From Clostridia bacterium (GTDB lineage Bacteria; Bacillota_A; Clostridia; Christensenellales; Aristaeellaceae), in assembly GCA_017530275.1 (NCBI GenBank), contig JAFXMP010000299.1, positions 1 through 14,362 on the forward strand: 14,362 nucleotides of DNA, in the 5' to 3' direction. The notes beneath the pieces are model-generated. The model did no database searches. It saw only the letters and a list, made by a program, of their open reading frames with translations, and had not been told where the DNA came from. Made by a program: the position numbers and the translations under genes. How positions within the stretch are numbered: position 1 is the stretch's first letter; each line of letters starts with the position of its first letter. Shown piece by piece: positions 1 through 6,840 of the stretch.

Positions 1-876
1 ACGCTGCAAATCCTGCGTTTGATCAGCGATGGAGCATTAACCCTGGATGAAGAAATCCTGGACGCGCTGCCATCCCTCCGGGACGACGCTTTTCTGCGCG
101 AGCGCCTTTCGAGCGTCACCCTGCGCAGGATGCTGACGCACACCTCTTCCCTGCCCGCTTGGTATCCCTTTTATACGCTGAAGGACCATGATTTTATCAG
201 AGGCCTTTCTTATGCGCTGGCCCACACGGAGGGAACCGAGGGCATGGTCTATTCCGATCTCAATTTCATGCTGCTGGGCAAGGTATTGGAGCGCATTCAA
301 AAAAAGCCCCTGGATCGCTGCCTCCGGGAGGATTTTGTACAGCCTTTGGGCTTGGGAAATATGACGTATTTGCCGGATGCAAGCCTGTCCATCGTTCCCT
401 CCTGCTATGGCAATCCCATCGAAGAAAACATGTGCAAAGAAAGGGGACTGTCCTTCTCTTCTTTCAGGCCAACCGACAGACCCGTACGGGGCGATGTGAA
501 CGACGGCAACGCCCATTATTATTTCGGCGGCGTATCGGGCCACGCGGGCGTTTTCGCGGATGCAGCGGCTTGGGAGGGATTGTGCCGCTTTTGCATGAAC
601 AGCGATGATCCCTTAGTTCAGGAAGCCCAGCGGGAGCAGTCCGGCGCTCCTGGCCGCGGCCTGGGCTTTCAAACGGGCACGAGCTATCCCCACGGCTGCG
701 GCCACACCGGCTTTACCGGTACGGGCATCTATTTTTCAACCGATTATGATATAGGCGTCATATCCCTCGCCAACCGGCTATACTACCCGGAGGAAAACCC
801 CAACGCCACCTGGGAATTCCGCCGGGCATTGCATGAAGCGACCTTCGCGCTGGCTGGGATTCCCCCAAAAAGATGA
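1..876 (+). CDS. YfeW/PBP4B-like serine hydrolase (beta-lactamase family), 5' end outside window
   Basis: The frame is open from base 1, so the true start lies upstream; the TTG at 19 is not a credible start because the family's N-terminal domain with the nucleophile SxxK motif is absent. Visible family marks are a LTHTSSLP segment (about 133-156), the Tyr motif YSDLN at 250-264, a GGVSGHAGVF segment near 523-552, and the third motif HTGFTGTG from 703. The GGVSGHAG stretch and HTG-plus-GT pattern resemble YfeW/PBP4B of enterobacteria, a DD-carboxypeptidase or esterase-like protein, more than class C beta-lactamases. In E. coli yfeW is encoded with murQ and murP, which fits the neighbouring transporter and anmK. 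No signal peptide can be judged because the N-terminus is missing. The exact substrate (D-Ala peptide, ester or other) is unknown. Confidence 0.85.
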   Translation, partial: TLQILRLISDGALTLDEEILDALPSLRDDAFLRERLSSVTLRRMLTHTSSLPAWYPFYTLKDHDFIRGLSYALAHTEGTEGMVYSDLNFMLLGKVLERIQKKPLDRCLREDFVQPLGLGNMTYLPDASLSIVPSCYGNPIEENMCKERGLSFSSFRPTDRPVRGDVNDGNAHYYFGGVSGHAGVFADAAAWEGLCRFCMNSDDPLVQEAQREQSGAPGRGLGFQTGTSYPHGCGHTGFTGTGIYFSTDYDIGVISLANRLYYPEENPNATWEFRRALHEATFALAGIPPKR

Positions 877-885
877 CAGTTTTGG

Positions 886-914
886 TTGACGGATGCAAAA
901 AAACAAGCTATAAT
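886..914 (+). promoter_or_regulatory. sigma-A promoter of the sugar transporter operon
   Basis: TTGACG at 886-891 and a perfect TATAAT at 909-914 are separated by 17 bp. The predicted start of transcription is near 920-922, about 48 bases before the solute-binding protein start codon. The TTG of the -35 box is in frame with the gene but is promoter, not a start codon. Confidence 0.85.
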
Positions 915-925
915 GGATAAAAATA

Positions 926-939
926 GATGCATATGCATC
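926..939. promoter_or_regulatory. 14-bp perfect palindrome, candidate operator
   Basis: GATGCATATGCATC is its own reverse complement and lies about 5-18 bases after the predicted +1 of the promoter at 886-914. A perfect palindrome at this place is typical of a repressor operator that blocks promoter clearance. The regulator is not in the window and its family cannot be named from the site. Confidence 0.5.
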
Positions 940-969
940 AATATCGAGAAAGAAAGGAAGTCCGATTCA

Positions 970-2208
970 ATGAAACGCATTCTGGCAACGCTTCTTGCCT
1001 GCGCGCTGCTCCTGTCCTGCATGAGCCTGGCCGTGGCGGAAGACAAAAAGTCCCTGACCGTATGGATTCCCCAATACCAGTTCGGCGACGGCATTTCCGA
1101 CCAGGATTTCTGGGACGGCGTGTTTGACCCCTTCGAGGAGGAGAACAACTGCGAAGTCAAGGTGGAGATCCTTCCCTGGGGCGACTACAACACCACCATC
1201 TACACCGGTCTGCTCAACAACGACGGCCCCGATGTGGTGTATGTCACCGACAACTATGACCTGGTAAAGGCCGGCCTGCTGCTGGGCCTGGACAGCTACC
1301 TGACCCAGGAGCAGATGGACAATTACCTGCTCTGGTCCCTGGGCCCCGTGGACGCCAATGGCGAGCATGTGATCGTGCCTATGGACGACGGCGTGGCCAT
1401 GGGCTTCTATAACAAGGACATCATGGCTGAAGCGGGCATCGACGCCTTCCCCGAGGATTGGGACGCTTTCATCGAAGCCTGCAAGACCATCTATGAAAAG
1501 ACCGGCAAGCAGGGCTTCCTGCAGAACTGGGGCGCCTCCAGCGGCACCAGCGCCCTGATGCTGGCCTTCTGGCCCTATTACTTCCAGGCGGGCGGCGTGA
1601 TGCTGGACGCCGACGGCAACATTGCCATCAACAACGAAGCGGGCCTCAAGACCCTGGAATTCCTCAAGAAGTTTGCCGACGAGGGCATCTTCGACGAAAC
1701 CATCGTATCCGAGAGCGAATCAGTGAATAAATTCGGCGAGGGCGAACTGGCCTTCGTGGTGGCCGACCTGAACAAGGGCAAGTCCTTCACCAACAATGGT
1801 GTCAACTGGGAATACTTCTTCTCCCTCAAGGGTCCCGTGGGTTACGGCGCCCGCACCGCTACCGACTCCTTCGGCGTTTCCGCCAAGGCTAAGGAACGCG
1901 GCAACGACGAACTGGCCGTGAAGGCCCTGGTGCTGATCACCAGCGGCGCGACCATGGACCGCTTCCACAGCGAAGTGTTCTATCTGCCGCCCTTCACCAA
2001 GGACGCCACTTATACCCAGAACGAAGCCTACACCACCCTGACCGGCGCGCATACCGCGGATATTTACGTCGTCAGCGAATTCGAGGGCAAGGCTTCCTTT
2101 GAAAAGGAACTGCAGGCCAACATCCAGATGATGTTCATGGGCGACCTGACGCCCCAGGAAGTACTGGACAACACCATGCAGTACTACACCGAACAGATCA
2201 AGCAGTAA
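970..2208 (+). CDS. extracellular solute-binding protein, sugar ABC transporter (family 1)
   Basis: A 412-residue protein. The start chosen is ATG 970, preceded by AGGAAG at 955-960; it opens a clear signal peptide (MKR, hydrophobic LATLLACALLLSCMSLAVA). Cleavage after AVA (signal peptidase I) fits best, although LLSC is a weak lipobox, so lipid anchoring is possible. The mature part has the family 1 layout: KSLTVWIPQYQ strand, FDPFEEENNCEVKVEILPWGDY, a GPDVVYV segment, then YNKDIMAEAGID followed by PEDWDAFIEACKTI, as in maltose- and glycerol-phosphate-type binding proteins. It should capture a sugar outside the membrane and deliver it to the two permeases downstream. Several Trp and Tyr residues (WDAF, LQNWG, FWPYYF) suit a carbohydrate pocket. 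A terminator directly follows, as expected for a protein made in excess over the permeases. Substrate is inferred from context as a peptidoglycan amino sugar. Confidence 0.9.
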   Translation: MKRILATLLACALLLSCMSLAVAEDKKSLTVWIPQYQFGDGISDQDFWDGVFDPFEEENNCEVKVEILPWGDYNTTIYTGLLNNDGPDVVYVTDNYDLVKAGLLLGLDSYLTQEQMDNYLLWSLGPVDANGEHVIVPMDDGVAMGFYNKDIMAEAGIDAFPEDWDAFIEACKTIYEKTGKQGFLQNWGASSGTSALMLAFWPYYFQAGGVMLDADGNIAINNEAGLKTLEFLKKFADEGIFDETIVSESESVNKFGEGELAFVVADLNKGKSFTNNGVNWEYFFSLKGPVGYGARTATDSFGVSAKAKERGNDELAVKALVLITSGATMDRFHSEVFYLPPFTKDATYTQNEAYTTLTGAHTADIYVVSEFEGKASFEKELQANIQMMFMGDLTPQEVLDNTMQYYTEQIKQ

Positions 2209-2221
2209 TCCCTGATTCCGG

Positions 2222-2253
2222 GGCTCCGGCGGCGCTGCCTCCGGGGCCTTTTT
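2222..2253 (+). terminator. rho-independent terminator after the solute-binding protein gene
   Basis: Arms 2222-2232 and 2238-2248 pair over 11 positions (one G-U, one mismatch), with a 5-base loop CGCTG, followed by TTTTT at 2249-2253. It sits 14 bases after the stop codon. It should end most transcripts here and let part read through into the permease genes. Confidence 0.8.
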
Positions 2254-2261
2254 CCTGACTA

Positions 2262-2308
2262 TCTGGGGGAAACCATTCTTTGGATGCCAAAGAATGGTTT
2301 CCCCCAGA
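2262..2308. repeat. perfect 22-bp inverted repeat with 3-base loop
   Basis: Arm 2262-2283 and arm 2287-2308 are exact reverse complements with only ATG (2284-2286) between them. There is no T-tract after it, so it is not a simple terminator. It may shield the permease mRNA end or be a dispersed palindromic repeat. A partial match to one arm occurs at 12607-12628. The ATG in the loop is in frame with the permease gene but an unlikely start. Confidence 0.85.
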
Positions 2309-2358
2309 CCTCCTTCCAAGAAAGCAGTAAAAAACGCCATTTTATTGAGGTGTTCGCC

Positions 2359-3264
2359 ATGTCCACCGTTCCCGCCATCCGAAAGAAAACCAGTCCCCGC
2401 ACGCGCAAACAAGCGCTGATCGGGGCCGGGTACATCGCGCCGAGCTTCATCCTGATGATGATCTTCAACGTGACGCCCATCTTTTTGTCCGCCTATTTTT
2501 CCTTCACCAAATACAACATGGCCTCCCCGCCGCAGTGGATCGGCCTGGACAATTACGCCAGGCTGTTCACCAATCGGGTACTCACCGAAGCCCTGAGCAA
2601 TACGGTGCGATACGTGCTGATCACCGTACCCGCCCAGACCGTTCTTTCCCTGCTCATCGCCGTGTTCATCGCTGAACACATGAAGAACCGCTACGGCTCC
2701 TTCATGCGCAGCGTGATTTTCATCCCCGTCATCGTGTCGCTGATCGCGTCCGCCACCGTTTGGAACATTATGTACCAGCCCAAAGGCGGCATCATCAATC
2801 AACTTCTGAATTTTCTGGGCTTTGAATCCGTGAATTTCCTGGGTAAGAAAGCCAACGCCCTGCCCAGCGTGGCAGCGGTAGCCATCTGGAAAGGCACGGG
2901 CTATTATATGGTGATTTATTACGCCGGGGTAATGAACGTGCCCTCCGACGTGCGGGAAGCCGCCATCGTGGACGGCGCTTCGCCCATCCAGCGGTTCTGG
3001 TACATTACCCTGCCCATTTTGAAGCCCATTACCTATATGATCGTCACCCTCGGCATCATTGGCTCTTTCCAGGTGTTCGATTTGGTGTACAAAATGACCG
3101 GCGGCGGGCCTGGACGCTCCACCTACACAGTGGCCTATGTGATCTATACCTTCGCGTTCCAGGATAAAAACTACGGCTACGCCAGCGCCGTAGCGATCTG
3201 CCTGCTGATCGTGATCCTGCTGATCCACACGGTTCAATCGCTGTTTTTCAAGGAGAAGGACTGA
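2359..3264 (+). CDS. sugar ABC transporter permease, MalF type (CUT1)
   Basis: A 301-residue inner-membrane protein. ATG 2359 is chosen because GAGGTG (2347-2352) lies 6 bases before it and the protein then opens with a basic cytoplasmic segment (IRKKTSPRTRKQ) ahead of the first membrane helix (GAGYIAPSFILMMIFNVTPI). The in-frame ATG at 2284 is rejected because it sits in a hairpin loop. About six hydrophobic helices are visible. The EAA loop that contacts the ATPase is VPSDVREAAIVDGASPIQRF with the usual DGA, followed by ITLPILKP. The C-terminal helix ends in FFKEKD. It forms the channel with the next gene. No ATPase gene is present, so a shared MsmX-like ATPase encoded elsewhere is likely. 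Confidence 0.93.
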   Translation: MSTVPAIRKKTSPRTRKQALIGAGYIAPSFILMMIFNVTPIFLSAYFSFTKYNMASPPQWIGLDNYARLFTNRVLTEALSNTVRYVLITVPAQTVLSLLIAVFIAEHMKNRYGSFMRSVIFIPVIVSLIASATVWNIMYQPKGGIINQLLNFLGFESVNFLGKKANALPSVAAVAIWKGTGYYMVIYYAGVMNVPSDVREAAIVDGASPIQRFWYITLPILKPITYMIVTLGIIGSFQVFDLVYKMTGGGPGRSTYTVAYVIYTFAFQDKNYGYASAVAICLLIVILLIHTVQSLFFKEKD

Positions 3265-4082
3265 TGAAAAAGAAAGCATTATCGCCCTGGGTTGTCGTGG
3301 GGATCGTGCTGGTCACGCTGTTCGCGGTGCTGTGCGTGCTGCCGCTGATTTATATGGTAGCCGTGTCCTTCACCGATTCCGAAACGCTGTATATCAAGCT
3401 CAAGGATTTGCGGCCCAGCCTGTATAATTTCTGGTACGCTATCGTCAAGCGCGATTTCGGCACCGCGCTGAAAAACAGCGTCATCACCGTGGTGGGCTCC
3501 TGCCTGCTGGTGGACGTTGCTTCCGCTATGGCGGCCTATGGTTTTGAAAAGAAACCGATGCCCGGCAAGGAAGCGCTGTTTCAGGGGTATCTGGCCACCA
3601 TGATGATCCCCGGCCAGGTGATCCTGATCCCCATGTTCGTGATGATCAACCGGGCGGGTCTTACCAACACCTACGCGGCCCTGATCCTGCCCATGGTGGG
3701 GGCCTTCGGTATTTTCCTCATGCGACAATTCATGGTTGCGGTACCCAACGAATTGTTGGAAGCGGCGGAAATCGACGGTTGCGGCGAGCTGCGCCGCTTC
3801 GTCACCATCGTGATCCCCCTGGTGCAGCCCGCGCTGATCACCCTGACCATCTTCACCTTCAACGCCGCCTGGAACAATTTTCTCTGGCCTCTGATCATCA
3901 ATACAAGGTCCGAGATGCGCGTGCTGCCCGTCACCATGTCCACCCTCGCCAGCAACTCCACCACCAATTACGGCATGGTCATGGCGGGCGCGACCCTCAC
4001 CTTTCTCTTTCCTTTTATCCTTTACATCTTCCTGCAAAAGCAGTTTGTGGAAGGCATCGCCTTAGGCGGCGTCAAAGGCTAA
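3264..4082 (+). CDS. sugar ABC transporter permease, MalG type (CUT1)
   Basis: A 272-residue inner-membrane protein. Its ATG overlaps the stop of the upstream permease by one base (TGATG), with AAGGAG at 3250-3255, so the two are translationally coupled. It starts KKKALSPWVVVGIVLVTLFAVLCVLPLIYM, the first helix, and has about six helices. The EAA loop is VPNELLEAAEIDGCGELRRF, followed by IVIPLVQPALITL. The C-terminus (FLQKQFVEGIALGGVKG) is typical of MalG-type partners, where it reaches the ATPase dimer. It pairs with the MalF-type permease in uptake of the sugar bound by the protein encoded at 970-2208. Confidence 0.93.
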   Translation: MKKKALSPWVVVGIVLVTLFAVLCVLPLIYMVAVSFTDSETLYIKLKDLRPSLYNFWYAIVKRDFGTALKNSVITVVGSCLLVDVASAMAAYGFEKKPMPGKEALFQGYLATMMIPGQVILIPMFVMINRAGLTNTYAALILPMVGAFGIFLMRQFMVAVPNELLEAAEIDGCGELRRFVTIVIPLVQPALITLTIFTFNAAWNNFLWPLIINTRSEMRVLPVTMSTLASNSTTNYGMVMAGATLTFLFPFILYIFLQKQFVEGIALGGVKG

Positions 4083-4088
4083 GGAGTG

Positions 4089-4185
4089 CAGAGTACAGAG
4101 TTCAGATTATTCAGCGAAGCCAATACAGGACCTATGCTTGGCAGACTATATCAATCTGAACTCTGTACGCTGAACGCTGAACGCT
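4089..4185. repeat. hairpin element with heptad-repeat arms, copy 1
   Basis: It begins 7 bases after the permease stop codon. A perfect 16-bp inverted repeat pairs 4093-4108 with 4153-4168. The left arm is made of heptads CAGAGTA, CAGAGTT and the end CAGATT; the right arm, read on the minus strand, is CAGCGTT, CAGCGTA, CAGAGTT, CAGATT. The central 44 bases show no ORF of note. The 144-base gap between permease and anmK holds little else. A related element lies at 6841-6969. No transposase gene is present. Confidence 0.7.
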
Positions 4186-4225
4186 TTATCGAAACGCCAA
4201 TCGTTCAAAGAGAGGATAAAGTGGG

Positions 4226-5407
4226 ATGGAGCAGCTTCAACGTCTCTGGAACAAAAAATCTCTGCGGGTGATCGGCCTCATGAGCGGTACGTCGGCGGAC
4301 GGCATGGACGCGGCGCTCACGGAAATCACCGGTTTCGGCCTTTCCACCCGCGTGAAGATGCTGTCCTTCGTTTCTTTGCCGTACCCGGAAAACGTGCGAA
4401 GCGAAATCCTCCGTCTGGCTTCCGGGACCGCCGGAGGCAGCAGAGATTTATGCTTGTTCAGCTTTTTATTCGGACAGTTGGCATTGGACGCCTGCCGGGC
4501 CGTGTGTGAAAAGGCGAATGTTGACCCGGATTCCATTGATCTGGTGGGCAGTCACGGTCAGACCCTGTATCACGTACCGGCGGCGGAACCCTACCTGGGC
4601 CGTCCGGTGCGGGGCACCCTGCAACTGGGGGAAGCGTCCATCATCGCGGACGGCCTCGGTTGTCCCGTCGTCAGCGATTTTCGCGTGCGGGACATGGCTG
4701 CCGGAGGGCAGGGCGCGCCCCTGGTGCCCTACACGGAATACCTGCTCTACCGGCGGGAGGACGAAACCGTGGGCCTGCAGAACATCGGCGGCATCGGCAA
4801 CATCACCGTCCTGCCCCGGGGCGGGCGGATGGAGGACACCTTCGCCTTTGATACCGGCCCCGGCAATATGGTGATGGACCAGATCGTATCCCGAATGACC
4901 GGCGGCGCAATGCATTATGATATAAACGGCGATCTGGCCGCCTCCGGCGTGTGCAGCAAAGCCTTGCTCTCCTGGATGATGCAGGACCCATTTCTGCGAA
5001 AAGCGCCGCCCAAGACCACCGGCCGAGAATTCTACGGTGCCTCTTACGTTGATCAGCTCATGGAAAAGGGGTACGCCCTTGGTCTTTCAGATCGGGATAT
5101 TCTTGCTACTGCCTGCCGTTTCACCGCCGCCTGCGTCCGTGTGGCGATCGAACGTCATTGCCCTGTGAAACCGGACAAGCTCATCGTGGGCGGCGGCGGC
5201 AGCCGCAATCCTGCCCTGATGGGCATGCTGCGGCAGGAGCTGCCCATTCCCGTGCTGGTCAACGAAGACCTGGGCCTGGACAGCGACGCCAAGGAAGCCG
5301 TGGCTTTCGCCATCTTAGCCAACGAGTGCGTGCATGGAAGCGCCAACAATATGCCTTCCGTCACCGGCGCTTCTCATCCCGTAGTGATGGGGAAAATCAG
5401 TTTGTAA
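4226..5407 (+). CDS. anmK: 1,6-anhydro-N-acetylmuramic acid kinase
   Basis: A 393-residue cytoplasmic kinase, slightly longer than E. coli AnmK (369). It cleaves the anhydro ring of 1,6-anhydro-MurNAc and phosphorylates it to MurNAc-6-phosphate, the substrate of the MurQ etherase. Signature segments, in order: GLMSGTSADGMD (17-28, ATP site), GSHGQTLYH (108-116), LQLGEASIIAD, SDFRVRDMAAGGQGAPLVP, LQNIGGIGNITVLP, DTGPGN (209-214, Asp209 matching the catalytic Asp of characterised AnmK), GREFYGASY and LIVGGGGSRNP. None of these key residues is missing. ATG 4226 has AGGA at 4213-4216 before it. It follows the permeases after a repeat-filled gap and is probably read from the same transcript, since I see no good promoter in the gap. 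MurQ is not in the window. Confidence 0.95.
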   Translation: MEQLQRLWNKKSLRVIGLMSGTSADGMDAALTEITGFGLSTRVKMLSFVSLPYPENVRSEILRLASGTAGGSRDLCLFSFLFGQLALDACRAVCEKANVDPDSIDLVGSHGQTLYHVPAAEPYLGRPVRGTLQLGEASIIADGLGCPVVSDFRVRDMAAGGQGAPLVPYTEYLLYRREDETVGLQNIGGIGNITVLPRGGRMEDTFAFDTGPGNMVMDQIVSRMTGGAMHYDINGDLAASGVCSKALLSWMMQDPFLRKAPPKTTGREFYGASYVDQLMEKGYALGLSDRDILATACRFTAACVRVAIERHCPVKPDKLIVGGGGSRNPALMGMLRQELPIPVLVNEDLGLDSDAKEAVAFAILANECVHGSANNMPSVTGASHPVVMGKISL

Positions 5408-5427
5408 CAAAAAACCAAAACACGCTT

Positions 5428-5456
5428 TTGACTTTTCAGAATCGATATGGTATAAT
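5428..5456 (+). promoter_or_regulatory. extended -10 promoter of the glycine cleavage operon
   Basis: TTGACT at 5428-5433, a 17-bp spacer and a perfect TATAAT at 5451-5456, with TG at 5448-5449 giving an extended -10. Transcription should start near 5463, just ahead of the first glycine aptamer. It lies 21 bases after the anmK stop, so the two operons are separately started. Confidence 0.9.
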
Positions 5457-5462
5457 CTTGTT

Positions 5463-5645
5463 ACGGAAGATGTGTCCAGGAGAGACCCGCTGTGATCGGG
5501 TAGCGGGCACCGAAGGGGCAATTCAAAAACTCTCAGGTAAAAGAACCGGACACGGACGTATCCCTGGAAAGTGAATGCACACCGAAGAAGCAAGGCGGTC
5601 TGCCATAGGCGGAGACTGCCGAATCTTTCAGGTAGAGCAACAGGG
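5463..5645 (+). promoter_or_regulatory. tandem glycine riboswitch (two aptamers)
   Basis: Aptamer I spans 5472-5553: P1 is GTGTCC (5472-5477) with GGACAC (5548-5553), and the conserved core reads GGAGAGACC, CACCGAAGGGGCAA and CTCTCAGGTAAAAG. Aptamer II spans 5562-5645: P1 is CCCTG (5562-5566) with CAGGG (5641-5645), and the core reads CTGGAAAG, CACCGAAGAAGCAAGG, a stem GGCGGTCT/AGACTGCC, and AATCTTTCAGGTAGAGCAACAG. The linker is only 8 bases. TAC at 5462-5464 can pair with GTA at 5558-5560, with purine-rich GGAAGA and GGAC next to it, as expected for the leader-linker kink-turn known in this class. Both halves match the glycine riboswitch consensus, and the downstream genes degrade glycine, which supports the call strongly. 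Confidence 0.96.
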
Positions 5646-5648
5646 CAG

Positions 5649-5689
5649 ACGAGAATCAGGATCGAACCTTGATTTCGTTTGCTCTTTTT
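5649..5689 (+). terminator. riboswitch-controlled intrinsic terminator (expression platform)
   Basis: Stem 5649-5660 pairs with 5667-5678 (11 pairs with one bulge on each side, loop ATCGAA), followed by TTGCTC and TTTTT (5685-5689). The base next to the T-tract, TTGCTCT at 5679-5685, is complementary to AGAGCAA at 5634-5640, which is part of the aptamer II core. Full terminator formation therefore competes with the glycine-bound aptamer, so glycine should favour read-through. The direction is inferred from pairing and from known gcv riboswitches. Confidence 0.75.
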
Positions 5690-5747
5690 GATTTGTTCCA
5701 AACAGCATTTTCAAATACGAACTTGAATAGAGAAAGGAGCGGGGACA

Positions 5748-6836
5748 ATGGAATTGAAACGCACGCCGCTGTACGCGGCCCATCTTCGCTGCGGCGGAAA
5801 GATGGTGGAGTTCGGCGGCTTTGAAATGCCGGTGCAGTACAAGACCGGCGTGATCAAGGAGCACATGGCGGTGCGCACGGCCTGCGGGCTGTTTGACGTA
5901 TCGCACATGGGCGAAGTGCTGCTGGAAGGCCCGGACGCAGTGAAGAATCTGAATCATCTGCTGACCAACGATTATACAAACATGGAGGAAGGCCAGGCGC
6001 GCTACAGCCCCATGTGCAACGAGCAGGGCGGAACGGTGGACGATTTGATCGTGTACCGGATCGCGGGCGACAGGTATTACATCGTCGTCAACGCCTCCAA
6101 CCGGGAAAAGGACGTCGCCTGGATCAAGGCGCATCTCTTCGGCGACGTCGAAATCACGGACATTTCGGACACCATCGGTCAAATCGCGCTGCAGGGACCG
6201 CTGGCGGAAAAGATCCTGCGGAAGCTGACAAAAGAGGAAAACATCCCCCTGAAAAACTACTACGCCTGCTGGGACCGGGACGTGGGCGGCATCAACTGCA
6301 TCGTTTCCAGGACCGGTTACACGGGCTCCGATGGCTTTGAGCTGTATACCGCGGCGGCGAAAACAGAAAAGCTGTGGGACCTGCTGCTTGCCGCCGGAGA
6401 GGAAGAAGGACTGATCCCCTGCGGGCTCGGTGCGCGGGACACCCTGCGCCTGGAGGCGGGCATGCCGCTGTACGGTCACGAACTGACCGACACGATTTCT
6501 CCCCTGACCTCGGGCCTGGGGTATTTCGTGAAGATGCAAAAGCCGGATTTCATCGGCAAAGCCGCCCTGGAAGCCGCCGGAACGCCCAAGCAGTGCCGGG
6601 TGGGATTAAAAGCTATTGGACGGGGCATCCCCCGGGAGCATCAGGAAGTGTACGATGGTGAAAAACTGATCGGCCACACCACCTCCGGCACCCACTGTCC
6701 CTTTGTGGGCTATCCCGCGTCCATGGCTATCATCGACGTGGAATACAAAGCGCCGGGCACCGTCGTTTCGGTGGACGTGCGCGGCAGACGGGTGGAAGCC
6801 GAAGTGGTGAAGCTGCCGTTTTATAAGAAAATGTAA
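5748..6836 (+). CDS. gcvT: glycine cleavage system T protein (aminomethyltransferase)
   Basis: A 362-residue protein, the usual length. It transfers the methylene group from aminomethyl-lipoyl GcvH to tetrahydrofolate, releasing ammonia and giving 5,10-methylene-THF. Family segments: RTPLYAAH near the N-terminus, VEFGGFEMPVQY, TACGLFDVSHMGEV, the folate-site GGTVDDLIVY with Asp98-Asp99, RTGYTGSDGFELY, and ARDTLRLEAGMPLYGHEL. The C-terminal barrel ends VVKLPFYKKM, which is complete. ATG 5748 has AAGGAG at 5734-5739, 8 bases upstream. It is the first gene after the glycine riboswitch. A repeat element separates it from gcvH. Confidence 0.97.
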   Translation: MELKRTPLYAAHLRCGGKMVEFGGFEMPVQYKTGVIKEHMAVRTACGLFDVSHMGEVLLEGPDAVKNLNHLLTNDYTNMEEGQARYSPMCNEQGGTVDDLIVYRIAGDRYYIVVNASNREKDVAWIKAHLFGDVEITDISDTIGQIALQGPLAEKILRKLTKEENIPLKNYYACWDRDVGGINCIVSRTGYTGSDGFELYTAAAKTEKLWDLLLAAGEEEGLIPCGLGARDTLRLEAGMPLYGHELTDTISPLTSGLGYFVKMQKPDFIGKAALEAAGTPKQCRVGLKAIGRGIPREHQEVYDGEKLIGHTTSGTHCPFVGYPASMAIIDVEYKAPGTVVSVDVRGRRVEAEVVKLPFYKKM

Positions 6837-6840
6837 GATA

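Noticed and set aside
886..969. Upstream extension of the binding protein from TTG 886
   Set aside because: The TTG is the -35 box of the promoter; the extension lies upstream of or across +1 and precedes a complete signal peptide at ATG 970.
2284..2358. Upstream extension of the MalF-type permease from ATG 2284
   Set aside because: The ATG is in the 3-base loop of a 22-bp hairpin, no ribosome site precedes it, and ATG 2359 has a good one.
1720..3279. 519-codon open frame on the minus strand
   Set aside because: It is antisense to the binding protein and MalF-type permease, crosses a terminator, and has a His/Gly/Asp/Gln-rich composition without any family motif, as expected from the opposite strand of GC-rich genes.
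4086..4271. 61-codon plus-strand frame between permease and anmK
   Set aside because: It runs across the heptad repeat element and into anmK in another frame; no ribosome site or family signal.
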